A stretch of 64,000 nt of DNA, from positions 90,646 to 154,645 of the forward strand of contig JAUNLW010000001.1 in the NCBI GenBank assembly GCA_030532065.1. The letters are read 5' to 3'. The stretch is from Eubacteriales bacterium. Lineage in GTDB: Bacteria > Bacillota > Clostridia > Saccharofermentanales > DTU023. Position numbers and translations under genes: made by a program. Positions 54,389 to 63,854 of the stretch are shown here, one piece after another. A model generated the notes under the pieces. That model searched no databases. It had not been told where the DNA came from and saw only the letters and a program-made list of their open reading frames with translations. Position 1 is the stretch's first letter; the number at the start of each line of letters is the position of its first letter.

Positions 54389-55177
54389 ATGACCAAGCGT
54401 ATCATTGCTACTATCGTAAGTGTTTTATTAATAATGCTCGGAGTACATAGCTTATCTCTAAGCAAACAAGGTGTGGGTGAGCTGGATATCTATTCCGGTC
54501 CCTTAAAGCTGATTTCTAATGCCTACGATCCGGATTTCGACATTGAAGTTGAAAGCCCCTTTCTCAAAAGGGAAGTAGAGATGTACCAGTTCTATGAAAA
54601 TAAACAAGGCTTTATCAAAACAGATTTTTTCCCTGAAAAGGTGATTGGTGATAATTTCATTAACCCTGACTTCCCCAGCGATATTAAAAACGCAATCTTT
54701 TACGGTGACGTAACTATTGGAAATGAGAATATCCATCTGGATGAGGGATTCCTCGAGAAGTTTTCTTTTAGCTCCTATGTAGATTTTTCTAAGGAGAATA
54801 TCATATACCAGGTAACAGGCCTCCCTGATATAGGCGAAGTCAAAGGGTTGCACCTGGTTGACACGAGTTACTATACCGACGGAACAGCAAAGAAATGGGA
54901 AGTAGGCGACATTTTAGTAACTTGGGAAGCGATGGATCCCTCTGACTTTGCCAGTACTTACACAGCAGCAGGTCAGTTAGAAGGCGACAAATTAGTAGCT
55001 AAAGATTCTGCCTCTGAGTTTTTCTATGATCAGGAACTTACTGCCGAGGAAATTGCCAAAAAATACGAGAATAGTAGCTTCTATGCCGCTATCTTTTTCA
55101 TAGGCTTAGGGGTTGTCATCCTGCTGATAACCTATATACCTGGAAAAGCCAAAGAAATTAAAAATAAAATAAGGTGA
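54389..55177 (+). CDS. TMEM43-like membrane protein, copy B
   Basis: 262 residues and the same layout as copy A: N-terminal helix, extracytoplasmic domain, C-terminal helix (AAIFFIGLGVVILLITYI) and basic tail. It shares collinear blocks with copy A, such as GELDIYSGPLKLI versus EDLDIYTGALKLV, FYGDVTIG, AGQLxxxxLxAKD and FxYDQELxAEEI, so the pair arose by tandem duplication and has since diverged considerably. It starts after GAGGAG, 83 bases from copy A, and is probably co-transcribed. Two subunits of one membrane assembly is a reasonable but untested idea. Confidence 0.6.
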   Translation: MTKRIIATIVSVLLIMLGVHSLSLSKQGVGELDIYSGPLKLISNAYDPDFDIEVESPFLKREVEMYQFYENKQGFIKTDFFPEKVIGDNFINPDFPSDIKNAIFYGDVTIGNENIHLDEGFLEKFSFSSYVDFSKENIIYQVTGLPDIGEVKGLHLVDTSYYTDGTAKKWEVGDILVTWEAMDPSDFASTYTAAGQLEGDKLVAKDSASEFFYDQELTAEEIAKKYENSSFYAAIFFIGLGVVILLITYIPGKAKEIKNKIR

Positions 55178-55249
55178 ACCAACCTCTGTGCTAAGTTGTT
55201 TTAAGTCAGCGCGCAAAATCTTTCGCGGTGGCGCGTTTGGTAAATGTCA

Positions 55250-55278
55250 ATGACTTTTCCCGCCTGAATAGGTAAACT
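55250..55278 (+). promoter_or_regulatory. Candidate promoter of the large HTH gene
   Basis: ATGACT (4/6) and TAAACT with 17-base spacing, 38 bases before the start codon. Confidence 0.4.
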
Positions 55279-55316
55279 AGGAGTATGAAATGTCTGGCCA
55301 AGGGAGGTAGGCAAGG

Positions 55317-56906
55317 ATGGCAGCCGGGAAGACACCAGCAGGTTTGGCGGAAGAGCTACAAGCGTTGCGGGAAGCGCGTAAACCACTGATTACGCTCGAG
55401 GAGCTAAAGCAAAAAAGATATACTGTAAATCCAAGTCACTTGTCTGATGTGCTGGACATCTTAAAGATAGCTAATAATCAACTGGCCAAAAATCTCAATG
55501 TAGATGATTCATTGGTAAGCCGTTGGCGTGGCGGTACGCGCTCTTTGAATAGTAAGAATCCTCTATTCTTTGAAGTCCTGGATTATTTGATGCTCAGACT
55601 GGAGCGCTCGCTGGAAACAAGCCCGGATCAAAAGCAATTACTGGCTAGCTGGCTGGTCCAACAGGAAGCGGCTGAGCAACGTATGACGCAAGCCATAGCG
55701 GAGTTCCTCGATAGCACGATCCTCCTGTCGCAAATGCCTCAAACAGCAGCTTTTGGCGAGATGTCTACCCTGCAGGAAAGAGTACGGCATAATCCTTATC
55801 TGGCAGCCTACTTCGAGAAAGAAGACCGCCCTCAGAAGCAGCCTGTCTATCACGGAAATTGGGGGATCTGCGAAGCTTCCGTAAGATTCCTTATTGAAGC
55901 CATACAAAGTCAGGATCTCTGTCATTTGAAGCTTTACTCCAACCAAAATATGGATTGGTTGACCCAAGACCGAGACTTCTTTGCCGCCTGGGGTTTCCTG
56001 ATGAAGCTTCTCTTACAAAGAGGCCACAAGGTGACAATCATTCATTCACTGGATCGTTCTCCCTTGGAGATGGTAATGGGCCTGCGTTCGTGGCTACCAG
56101 TCTATACCCAGGGTAAGATTGAACCTTATTGCCTAAATAATCGGACAGGTGAGGAAGTCCTGCCGCCGGTAAAAACACTCTTTATCAACAGCGGTAAGAC
56201 AGCGATCCACAGTGATGCCTTTGCCGGCATGGAGGATCAGGCTCTGGTCTTTTATACAGAGGGACAACGGGCTCTTGCTGCTTTGGAAGCACAATTTGAT
56301 CTTTTGCAGGAACAGTCTATCCGACTGGGCTATTTCTATCGTGGCAAAGAGGCCCAGGAATATTTCAGCAGTCAAACTGATCCTGCTTACTTTGAACGTT
56401 TCAGAGACGCGGATTTCAGGATCTTCAACAGTTCTCTGCCCATATATGTCTTGCTGCCGGAGACGCGAAAGCTGATTTTTGCCAACCACACACCTGCAAT
56501 AAAAGACTTCTCTGCGGAAGATTGGCAGCGCAGGCTCTCTGCCAGTCAGGCGAACCTGAGCGCTTTTCTTTCTCGAGGCAATAGGATCCAGTTGGCTTTG
56601 CCAGATCACTGTGATGCTGAGAGTTTTCTCCTGGATCTTTTCCCCTTGTCTTATCAGCAATTATCACTACCAGCGGAGCTTTTTCCCAGCCTTTACCAAT
56701 CAATAGCTGCCTGGGCCAAAGAGCAAACGAATGTTGATCTGTTCCCACTCAGAGAGGTTCCTTTTACACCACTAAACCTTACGCTGGTAGAGGATGAATA
56801 TGTCCAGGTTATGCTCCGTAACCCTCAGGACCAGCTCTTGGTGCAGATCGAGCATCCAGCCTTTCTGACCGCCTTTAGCCAGTACCTGGATATACTTATT
56901 GACTAA
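55317..56906 (+). CDS. Large HTH protein of unknown function, probable transcription regulator
   Basis: 529 residues. Residues ~40-80 contain a phage-repressor-like helix-turn-helix (LDILKIANNQLAKNLNVDDSLVSRWRGG). The remaining ~430 residues match nothing I can name; they are soluble, mixed alpha/beta, with an FLxxI-LxLYSxxxMDWL block and KVTIIHSLDR-type strands suggesting one or two globular domains. Proteins with this plan occur in Clostridia, usually annotated only as transcriptional regulators. GGGAGG ribosome site, terminator after the stop, so monocistronic. It may control the LRR gene downstream or the TMEM43-like pair upstream, but no operator is visible. Confidence 0.6.
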   Translation: MAAGKTPAGLAEELQALREARKPLITLEELKQKRYTVNPSHLSDVLDILKIANNQLAKNLNVDDSLVSRWRGGTRSLNSKNPLFFEVLDYLMLRLERSLETSPDQKQLLASWLVQQEAAEQRMTQAIAEFLDSTILLSQMPQTAAFGEMSTLQERVRHNPYLAAYFEKEDRPQKQPVYHGNWGICEASVRFLIEAIQSQDLCHLKLYSNQNMDWLTQDRDFFAAWGFLMKLLLQRGHKVTIIHSLDRSPLEMVMGLRSWLPVYTQGKIEPYCLNNRTGEEVLPPVKTLFINSGKTAIHSDAFAGMEDQALVFYTEGQRALAALEAQFDLLQEQSIRLGYFYRGKEAQEYFSSQTDPAYFERFRDADFRIFNSSLPIYVLLPETRKLIFANHTPAIKDFSAEDWQRRLSASQANLSAFLSRGNRIQLALPDHCDAESFLLDLFPLSYQQLSLPAELFPSLYQSIAAWAKEQTNVDLFPLREVPFTPLNLTLVEDEYVQVMLRNPQDQLLVQIEHPAFLTAFSQYLDILID

Positions 56907-56939
56907 ATTATTAACTATAATTAGGAAGGATAATTAAGG

Positions 56940-56969
56940 CCTGTCGGTTCTTGTCCCGGCAGGTTTTTT
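56940..56969 (+). terminator. Terminator of the large HTH gene
   Basis: CCTGTCGG / CCGGCAGG stem (one G-T wobble) followed directly by six T residues. Confidence 0.85.
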
Positions 56970-57160
56970 GTCAATGACAAAAACTGTTCCCCTGTCTACT
57001 CAGCAGCTTGTATTGCTTACAAAAAGTTATAATAAATACAGGGCGTGTTGTGCAGTTAACTAAAGATTTCATCTTTCAACTGACCCGTGCCCGGGGATTT
57101 CAACTAAGAACTTCAAGCTAAGAGTTGCTAAAAGCAATTGACTTTATGAGGAGGATAATT

Positions 57161-59947
57161 ATGCTAATGTCAAAAGGTTTACATTCCGGCCTTAGAGGAA
57201 AGAAAAAAATATCCATGACAACGTGGCTATGTGTTTTGTTAGCTGCCGCGTTGGCTTTTAGCCCCTGCTGCGCGCGTGTAGCGCTGGCAGAAGACGAGTT
57301 CCCTCAATATGGTGATTTTAGTTTCGATGAGGAAAATGGCCGCATTGTCAAATATTTGGGCGACGCAACAGACGTAGTAATACCGGAGGAGTTGAACGGT
57401 ACGCCGGTGGTGTCTATCGGAGCGGAGGCTTTTTCCTACAATGATATTAGCAGCATTGTATTCCCTGAAAGCTTGAAGATAATTGAGAGCTGGTCAATTA
57501 GTAACTGTGGCATCCGTAAAGTGTCCTTGCCAGGCGGCTTGGAACGGATTGAAGATGGTGCTTTCTATGGTAATGAGTTAACCGAATTGGAGATTCCTGC
57601 CTCAGTACAAAAAGTGGGCTATCAAGCTTTCGCGGGTAATTTGCTGAAGACTCTGACTTTTGGCGGGGTAGAGGAGGCGACTTCATCCCTGACGCTGATT
57701 GATGGATCAGCCTTTAGTGATAATGAGCTGACAGACTTGGTCTTACCAGCATCTTTGCAGGTACTGGGAGACTACGCCTTCAGGAATAATCAACTGCAAA
57801 GTGTAGAGTTTAAGTCTGATTACCCCTATACCTTACTCGATATAAAAGGGAGCGCTTTTGAAAGCAACCAGCTAACGAGCCTTTACCTGCCAGATTCTGT
57901 GCGTTATATCGAATATGATGCCTTCCGTGATAACCAGCTTACTGAAGTCCATTTCCCGCGCTTCCTTAGCGGTTTGGGCAGCGGTGCTTTCCAAGACAAT
58001 GATCTTAAGGTCGTAGAATTACCCGGTCTCATCGCGGGGCGCAAGGATGAAGCGAAAGAGGATATCTTAGGTGATGTCTTTGATACTACGGTGGAGGCCA
58101 ATCAAACCGAGCTTAGCCAGGAAGAGTTCCTGCGCCTGGCAGAAGAACAGGTACTGGCTGGAACTCATCACACAGGACAAAAGATCAGTCGCACGGAAGC
58201 TAATCCGGAGCGTGACTTTGCCTTCGATAAGGAGACCGGTACCATTACTAAATATATCGGTGAACCGGGTGAGGTGGTAATCCCGGACACGATCCAGGGC
58301 GTACAGGTTGTAGCTCTAGGCCCAGATGTCTTTAGCAGCATGAATATCACGGCTGTCAGTCTGCCGGAAGGTCTGCGGGAGATCGGAGATTCCGCCTTCG
58401 CCTATAACTCAATCTCCTCTATTGACTTGCCTGAAAGCCTGATCAAGATTGGAGATTGGGCGTTTAGCGTGAATGATTTTTCCAACATCAACTTCCCGGA
58501 TGGCCTAAAGCACCTTGGTGACGGAAGCTTTTATGGCAACCAAATATACTCACTTGAGATTCCGTCCTCGGTTCAAAGAATCGGCTATCAAGCTTTCGCC
58601 AACAACTGCCTGCGCTCAGTTGTCTTCCTGGGCGGAGCTCAGCTGTCAGAATCAGCACCGGTAGTGAACATCGAGCCTTCGGAGTCCACCAATAACGACA
58701 CAGAGGAGAGCCCTGTGGGCCTAATCAGTGTCTTAGGGCGTTCGGAGGAAAAGGAAGACCAGGACAAGGAAGCAGCGCCTCAACCGACAGTCAGCGGACA
58801 GGGATGTGCTTTGACACTTATTGACGGATCGGCTTTTTCCGATAATGAGCTATTAGCTATAGTTATACCAGCTTCTGTAGAAACGATCGCAAGCTACGCT
58901 TTTTACAATAATCTCCTGGGTTATCTGGAATTTGCAAGTGAATATCCCTACTCTTTCCTGGATATTGAGTGGAGCGCTTTTGAAAACAATCTGCTTAGCA
59001 GTTTAAGCTTACCGGATTCTATAAGGTTTATCGATGAATCAGTTTTCCGCAACAACCGCCTGACGGAGGTTTCTTTCCCACGCTTGCTGAGTGGGTTGAG
59101 AAGCGATGCTTTCAAAGATAACAGACTCACCTATGTTGAGCTACCGGGCTTGATAGCTGAGCGAAAGGATGCAAGCAAGGAGGATGTCTTGGGAGATGTC
59201 TTTGATACTACAGTTGAGGCAGAAAGAATTGACCTGAACCCAGAGGAATTTTTCCAGCTGGCCGAGCAACAGCAACTCGCCGGCACGCATCACTATGGCA
59301 GAAAAATACAACGCACGGAGCCTAACCCGGAGCGTGACTTTGCCTTTGACAAAGAGACCGGTACCATCACCAAATATATCGGTGAAGGAGAAGAAGTGGT
59401 AATTCCTGCGGAGATCCAAGGCGTACCGGTAAGAGCTATTGGCGATGATGTCTTCAGCAGCCAGAATATCTCGGCAGTCAGCCTGCCGGAGGGCTTAGAG
59501 GAGATAGGAGCAAGCGCCTTTGAATACAACGATCTTAGTGCCATTGATCTGCCGGAGAGTCTGGTGACGATTGGTAATTGGGCCTTCTCCAGTAACGATA
59601 TTTCCACGCTGGAGTTGCCTGAGAGCTTAAAGACTATTGGAGAGGGCAGCTTTTACGGTAACCGACTGATGTCTCTGAGAATACCTTCTGGTGTGGAGAG
59701 CATCGGCTACCAGGCCTTTAACAACAATCGGTTGCGCTCGCTGAGCTTTGCTGAAAACTCACAATTAGCAAAACTGGACTCAGCTGCCTTTAGCAATAAT
59801 GAGTTGCTGGCCGTAGAATTACCGGCCGGTTTACAGGATTTGGGTGATTGGGTATTCCAAAACAACCTGATCAAAACAGCGCCAGCTTTGCCGCAAGGAC
59901 TGATTGAAACCGGTTCGGACATTTTTGAAGATAACCTGATTGAATAA
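57161..59947 (+). CDS. Secreted BspA-type leucine-rich-repeat protein with three internal modules
   Basis: 928 residues. A basic N-terminus and hydrophobic stretch (TTWLCVLLAAALAFSPCC) ending near ALA-EDE form a signal peptide. The rest consists of LRR_5 repeats of ~22 residues (IGxxAFxxNxLxxLxLPxSLxxI). Three large modules each start with an FAFDKETGTITKYIG-type strand, at residues ~50, ~350 and ~725. Modules 1 and 2 end in a matching GDVFDTTVEA linker; module 3 is shorter. Module 2 holds an acidic low-complexity insertion. No LPxTG, SLH or other anchor is visible at the C-terminus (ends FEDNLIE). BspA-like proteins bind host or matrix proteins or other cells. GAGGAGG site selects this start. 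Confidence 0.88.
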   Translation: MLMSKGLHSGLRGKKKISMTTWLCVLLAAALAFSPCCARVALAEDEFPQYGDFSFDEENGRIVKYLGDATDVVIPEELNGTPVVSIGAEAFSYNDISSIVFPESLKIIESWSISNCGIRKVSLPGGLERIEDGAFYGNELTELEIPASVQKVGYQAFAGNLLKTLTFGGVEEATSSLTLIDGSAFSDNELTDLVLPASLQVLGDYAFRNNQLQSVEFKSDYPYTLLDIKGSAFESNQLTSLYLPDSVRYIEYDAFRDNQLTEVHFPRFLSGLGSGAFQDNDLKVVELPGLIAGRKDEAKEDILGDVFDTTVEANQTELSQEEFLRLAEEQVLAGTHHTGQKISRTEANPERDFAFDKETGTITKYIGEPGEVVIPDTIQGVQVVALGPDVFSSMNITAVSLPEGLREIGDSAFAYNSISSIDLPESLIKIGDWAFSVNDFSNINFPDGLKHLGDGSFYGNQIYSLEIPSSVQRIGYQAFANNCLRSVVFLGGAQLSESAPVVNIEPSESTNNDTEESPVGLISVLGRSEEKEDQDKEAAPQPTVSGQGCALTLIDGSAFSDNELLAIVIPASVETIASYAFYNNLLGYLEFASEYPYSFLDIEWSAFENNLLSSLSLPDSIRFIDESVFRNNRLTEVSFPRLLSGLRSDAFKDNRLTYVELPGLIAERKDASKEDVLGDVFDTTVEAERIDLNPEEFFQLAEQQQLAGTHHYGRKIQRTEPNPERDFAFDKETGTITKYIGEGEEVVIPAEIQGVPVRAIGDDVFSSQNISAVSLPEGLEEIGASAFEYNDLSAIDLPESLVTIGNWAFSSNDISTLELPESLKTIGEGSFYGNRLMSLRIPSGVESIGYQAFNNNRLRSLSFAENSQLAKLDSAAFSNNELLAVELPAGLQDLGDWVFQNNLIKTAPALPQGLIETGSDIFEDNLIE

Positions 59948-60013
59948 AATAAAGACTAAAAGCACCAATCTGGCCCTGGCATTAGCGTAGTAAATCATTA
60001 GGAGGCCTCTGTT

Positions 60014-60616
60014 ATGTATGAGCTCTTGTTTTTGACGGGAACAGCAGTAGAAGACGCTATCGATAATCATCGCAATATGATTGGCGCGATCGTGTTATTG
60101 TTGGTACTTCTACTAGTATCCTTGATTAGTTCCTATAACAAATTGATGCGGGAAAGAGAAAATCTGCGCAATGCCAAGGGCCAGGTTGCCGCTCAGATTG
60201 AGTCGCGTTGGGATCAGGTCAGCAGCCTGATCGGGGCGGCCAAGAAATATTCAGAACATGAGGCTTCTGTTATGACAGAGCTGGCGATGAACAGGTCTGC
60301 CTTAACCAAGGAATCCAGAATCTCCGATTTTGATATAGACGATTCGGCCTTCAGCAATATGCTGGGACGCCTAATGGCGGTAGTTGAGGCCTATCCTGAA
60401 CTTAAGGCTGACACGATCTATCAAGAGGCGATGCGGGCGATTCAGGAATGCGATGAGCGTGTTCGCTACGCCCGAATGATCTACAACGATTCTGTCACTT
60501 CCTATAACCGCCTGCGCTTGAGATTCCCCATGTTTATTGCTGCCTCTATATTGGGCTTCAGACCGGGAGACTATTTTGAGAACAAAGCCTCTAAGGCGAA
60601 TATGCCCCAATGGTGA
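60014..60616 (+). CDS. lemA: LemA family protein
   Basis: 200 residues with one N-terminal membrane helix (GAIVLLLVLLLVSLISSYNKL) and a cytoplasmic or periplasmic helical bundle. LemA landmarks are NAKGQVAAQIESRWDQVSSLI, FSNMLGRLMAVVEAYPELKA and a terminal VTSYNRLRLRFP. Usual length is 185-200. Function is unknown; family members are often encoded beside DUF2207 or TPM-domain membrane proteins, as here. The AGGAGG ribosome site fits. The next gene begins 22 bases after the stop, so an operon is likely. Confidence 0.93.
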   Translation: MYELLFLTGTAVEDAIDNHRNMIGAIVLLLVLLLVSLISSYNKLMRERENLRNAKGQVAAQIESRWDQVSSLIGAAKKYSEHEASVMTELAMNRSALTKESRISDFDIDDSAFSNMLGRLMAVVEAYPELKADTIYQEAMRAIQECDERVRYARMIYNDSVTSYNRLRLRFPMFIAASILGFRPGDYFENKASKANMPQW

Positions 60617-60638
60617 GCAAGTGAGAAAGGCAGAAAGT

Positions 60639-62345
60639 ATGATGAAACCCAAAAACATGGTGAGGCCGCGCTTAAGCGGCCTGGTCTTAATTTGCCTGCT
60701 CATATCGCTATCTATCCTGCTGCTTATACCTGCAGAGGTTAGAGCTAACAGAATCAACTCCATAGATATTCAGGCAGAGATCCTGGATGATGGATCTATG
60801 CTTGTGGTCGACAGGCGTTCGCTGGAGGTGACTGAAGGCACTGAGCACTATATATCTCTTGGCAGATTAGGTCCGACAGAAGTCGTCTCCTTTAGAGTTT
60901 TTGAGCAAGGCAGTGAACTGGAAGATATTGGTGCATGGAATGTAAACCGCAGCTTAGAGGAGAAAGCCGGCAAGTCCGGTATTGTCCATAAAGATGACGG
61001 ATACGAGCTTTGCTTTGGTGTGGGCAGCTATGGTGAGCATGAATTTGAAATGGTTTATCAGCTGTCGAATGTTGTCCGCAATTTGACTGATGGTGGTCAG
61101 GCCTTGTACTGGCAGTTTATTCAGCCTAATATGTCCACGCCCATCGACAGTATTAGTATTAGAGTAACTAATGGGAATAGCTTTGTTTTCACTCAAGCCA
61201 ACACCAAAATCTGGGGTTTCGGATTTAAGGGTCAAACAGCCATCGAGTCAGATCAGCTGCTCATGTACACAGAAGGTAAATATAATACTTCGGACTATAT
61301 GGTCATGCTGGCAATCTTTCCTGATGCACCCTTTAAAGCAGACAGTTCCTGGGACAAGACGGCAGAAGCCCTGGAAAAAGAAGCCAAGCGCGGTTCTATT
61401 TGGGAGGATGAAGGCGAAGGTGGAGACAACATGTCTCTCATCCTTCTGATTATTTACTGTCTAATTATAATCATGGTATTAGTTATAGCCATTAATGCTC
61501 TCTGGACTCACATGCAGCGAAAGCGAGCTTACAAGCCCTCCAGGAAAGTTGACTATTATCGAGATATACCGGTAGAGGAAGATTTTGCCAACTACTATGC
61601 CCTATTTAAACCAGAATTCAAAAATTTCCTGGAAGCCCTTTTTCTGCGTTGGCTACGACAGGGTTATCTGATACATAATAGACAGGACCAGAATACATCG
61701 CGTCATAAACAAAAGAATAGTCTCAGAGTCAACTATGATATCGATCCAAACTTCGGTTCCGCCAGGGAGCGTACTCTCTGGCATCTCGTAACGGCCAGTG
61801 CGGATGAAGAAGGATTTATAAAAAGTAAAGAGCTTAACAGATATATCAAAGACGCTTACGAAGATTTCGATGACTGCAGGACGAACCTAGCATTCGGCTC
61901 AAGTAATAAGCTTTTGGATAATGGCTTGCTTGAGGAAAGGGATTTACGCTTTTTATTTTTCAAGAATTCGTCCCTGGTGCCCACTCAAAGTGGTAAAGAA
62001 TTGATTGACCGCTACGCGGGCTTTCGCAAGTATCTGCTGGATTTTTCGCTGCTACCGGAACGATCGGCTTATAACGTTTTCTTGTGGGACGATTATCTGA
62101 TTTGGGCAGCCTACATGGGTATAGCAGACAAAGTCAGAAAACAACTTAAATTAGTCAATCCGGAATACCAGCGCCAAAGTTACTTGAACGATCAGACTAT
62201 GGCAATCAGCCATTATTACGCCAGCTCGGTGATTACAAGTGTCGATAAAGCAAAAGCAGCCGCCTCGTCCGGTAGCGGAGGAAGTTCCTCAAGCGGCGGC
62301 GGAGAGACGTCTGCTGGTTCTAGTTCGGGTGGTGGTATACGTTAG
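60639..62345 (+). CDS. DUF2207 domain membrane protein
   Basis: 568 residues. A signal peptide (LSGLVLICLLISLSILLLI...VRA-NRI) leads into the extracytoplasmic DUF2207 beta domain (IDIQAEILDDGSMLVVDR). A membrane helix follows near residues 265-290 (LIIIMVLVIAINALW), and the cytoplasmic part ends in a Gly/Ser-rich tail (SGSGGSSSSGGG). Proteins of this family are paired with LemA in many bacteria; the role is unknown, possibly envelope stress or surface display. Start by GAAAGG eight bases upstream of one of two adjacent ATGs. It converges on the CoA-transferase gene with a five-base gap. Confidence 0.88.
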   Translation: MMKPKNMVRPRLSGLVLICLLISLSILLLIPAEVRANRINSIDIQAEILDDGSMLVVDRRSLEVTEGTEHYISLGRLGPTEVVSFRVFEQGSELEDIGAWNVNRSLEEKAGKSGIVHKDDGYELCFGVGSYGEHEFEMVYQLSNVVRNLTDGGQALYWQFIQPNMSTPIDSISIRVTNGNSFVFTQANTKIWGFGFKGQTAIESDQLLMYTEGKYNTSDYMVMLAIFPDAPFKADSSWDKTAEALEKEAKRGSIWEDEGEGGDNMSLILLIIYCLIIIMVLVIAINALWTHMQRKRAYKPSRKVDYYRDIPVEEDFANYYALFKPEFKNFLEALFLRWLRQGYLIHNRQDQNTSRHKQKNSLRVNYDIDPNFGSARERTLWHLVTASADEEGFIKSKELNRYIKDAYEDFDDCRTNLAFGSSNKLLDNGLLEERDLRFLFFKNSSLVPTQSGKELIDRYAGFRKYLLDFSLLPERSAYNVFLWDDYLIWAAYMGIADKVRKQLKLVNPEYQRQSYLNDQTMAISHYYASSVITSVDKAKAAASSGSGGSSSSGGGETSAGSSSGGGIR

Positions 62346-62350
62346 GCTGA

Positions 62351-63655
62351 TTAGCCTCTCATAATACCTAGCTCAATTGCTTCCTGAGTGAGCTGATCAC
62401 GGAATTGGGGATGGGCGACGGAGATCAACATCCTGGCTCGTTCCTCCATAGAAGTTCCGCGTAGGTTGACGGCGCCATATTCAGTGACGATCCAGTCTAC
62501 ATCGTTACGAGAGAGGGAGACGGCAGCACCGGGCTTCAAAGTAGACACGATCTTAGAAGCCTCTACGCGCTCGCCTGTGGCTTTATCCTTAACCATGGCA
62601 GTGGAGTAGGTGGCAATGAAGCTACGGCCACCTTTGGACATTTGAGCGCCGATAGCAGTGTCAGATTGACCACCTGTACCGGAGAACATTCTGGTGCCAA
62701 TAGCCTCCGAGCAGCACTGGCCGAAGAGGTCCAACTCCAGAGTTGAGTTGATCGATACTTGGTTGTCGTTTTGCGCGATGACCCAAGGGTCATTTACATA
62801 GGCAGCGGACATGACAGCTACGCCGGGGTTGTCATCTACGAAATCGTAGAGTTCCTGTGTACCCATCACGAAGGCGGTAACGGACTTACCCTTATGGATC
62901 TTCTTGTATTTATTAGTGATAACACCGGCTTTGGCAAGTTTAGCCATACCGGTAGTAAGCATTTCTGTGTGGATTCCCAGATCGTTTTTGTCCATCAGGC
63001 TGGCGGCTACGGCATTGGGGATGCCACCAATACCTAGCTGGATGCAGTCACCGTCATGAATCTGCTCAGCTATCAGCTTACCGATGATCATATCTTTTTC
63101 GTTGGGCTCTGCGTCAGGCAGAATGGGGATAGGGTAGGAAGCTTCCATCAGATAGTCAATATCTCTGACATGCAGCTGTACATCACCGAAAGTACGCGGA
63201 GCCTGGGGATTGACTTCCAGAATCACGATGTCAGCAGCCTCTATCATAGCGGTTTCATAGACATTGGAGACGGAGAGTGAGACATAACCGTGCTTATCGG
63301 GAGGGGTAGCCAAGCCTACATAAATATTTGGCTTGCGGTAAGCCAGACGTTTACTTGCGATCTGACGTAGATGGTTGAAAATATAGGTTCCAGTTCCTGC
63401 GGCGTGAGCCTTGCGCATGGGGGCAGTATAGAACCAGCTCTCGGTGAAGAAGCTATCCTTATAGGCAGGATTTACCATGAATTCATAATCTTCCATGGGC
63501 AGACAATTGGAAACAGTGACGTTGTTTACCTTGTCGGCGATGGTATGCAGGTTGGTCATGAATACTTTAGCCTCAGCAGTACCCAAACCGCTGACGATAT
63601 AGTCGCCACTCTTAACCAGGGCTAAGGCTTCTTCTAAACTAATATATTTCGCCAT
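62351..63655 (-). CDS. Acyl-CoA:acetate/4-hydroxybutyrate CoA-transferase family enzyme
   Basis: 434 residues, the acetyl-CoA hydrolase/transferase family that includes 4-hydroxybutyrate and butyryl-CoA:acetate CoA-transferases. Motifs are the QLGIGGIPNAVA oxyanion loop, SINSTLELDLFGQCCSEAIG holding the likely catalytic Glu, and FSGTGGQSD. These enzymes swap CoA between acetate and another acyl group, conserving the thioester in fermentation. The substrate pair cannot be set from sequence; linking it to the acetyl-CoA made by ornithine degradation is inference. AAAGGAG ribosome site. Confidence 0.9.
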   Translation of the reverse strand: MAKYISLEEALALVKSGDYIVSGLGTAEAKVFMTNLHTIADKVNNVTVSNCLPMEDYEFMVNPAYKDSFFTESWFYTAPMRKAHAAGTGTYIFNHLRQIASKRLAYRKPNIYVGLATPPDKHGYVSLSVSNVYETAMIEAADIVILEVNPQAPRTFGDVQLHVRDIDYLMEASYPIPILPDAEPNEKDMIIGKLIAEQIHDGDCIQLGIGGIPNAVAASLMDKNDLGIHTEMLTTGMAKLAKAGVITNKYKKIHKGKSVTAFVMGTQELYDFVDDNPGVAVMSAAYVNDPWVIAQNDNQVSINSTLELDLFGQCCSEAIGTRMFSGTGGQSDTAIGAQMSKGGRSFIATYSTAMVKDKATGERVEASKIVSTLKPGAAVSLSRNDVDWIVTEYGAVNLRGTSMEERARMLISVAHPQFRDQLTQEAIELGIMRG

Positions 63656-63786
63656 GTCGCTACTCCTTTTCTTAGCGGCTTACTAGAAGCTGTGTAAATA
63701 AATTTTTCACAAGTAAAATAATCTCAAAATTCGCTAAAGTGGTCAAGAAAGATAACTATTTTTAGCCAATTACAGCAAATGTTACT

Positions 63787-63818
63787 AAAAAGGCCGCCTC
63801 CGCGGAGGAGGTGGCCTT
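63787..63818 (-). terminator. Terminator of the phosphate-binding-like gene
   Basis: Twelve-pair stem (63790-63801 with 63807-63818, one G-T wobble) with a five-base loop; TTTTT follows on the minus strand. Confidence 0.85.
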
Positions 63819-63854
63819 GATATCACTGATTTTCAGTGTTTGCTGGTTTAGAGC

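Noticed and set aside
57161..59947. CRISPR-like or tandem DNA repeat array
   Set aside because: The repeats are in-frame protein modules and LRR units with variable sequence, not short identical repeats with spacers.
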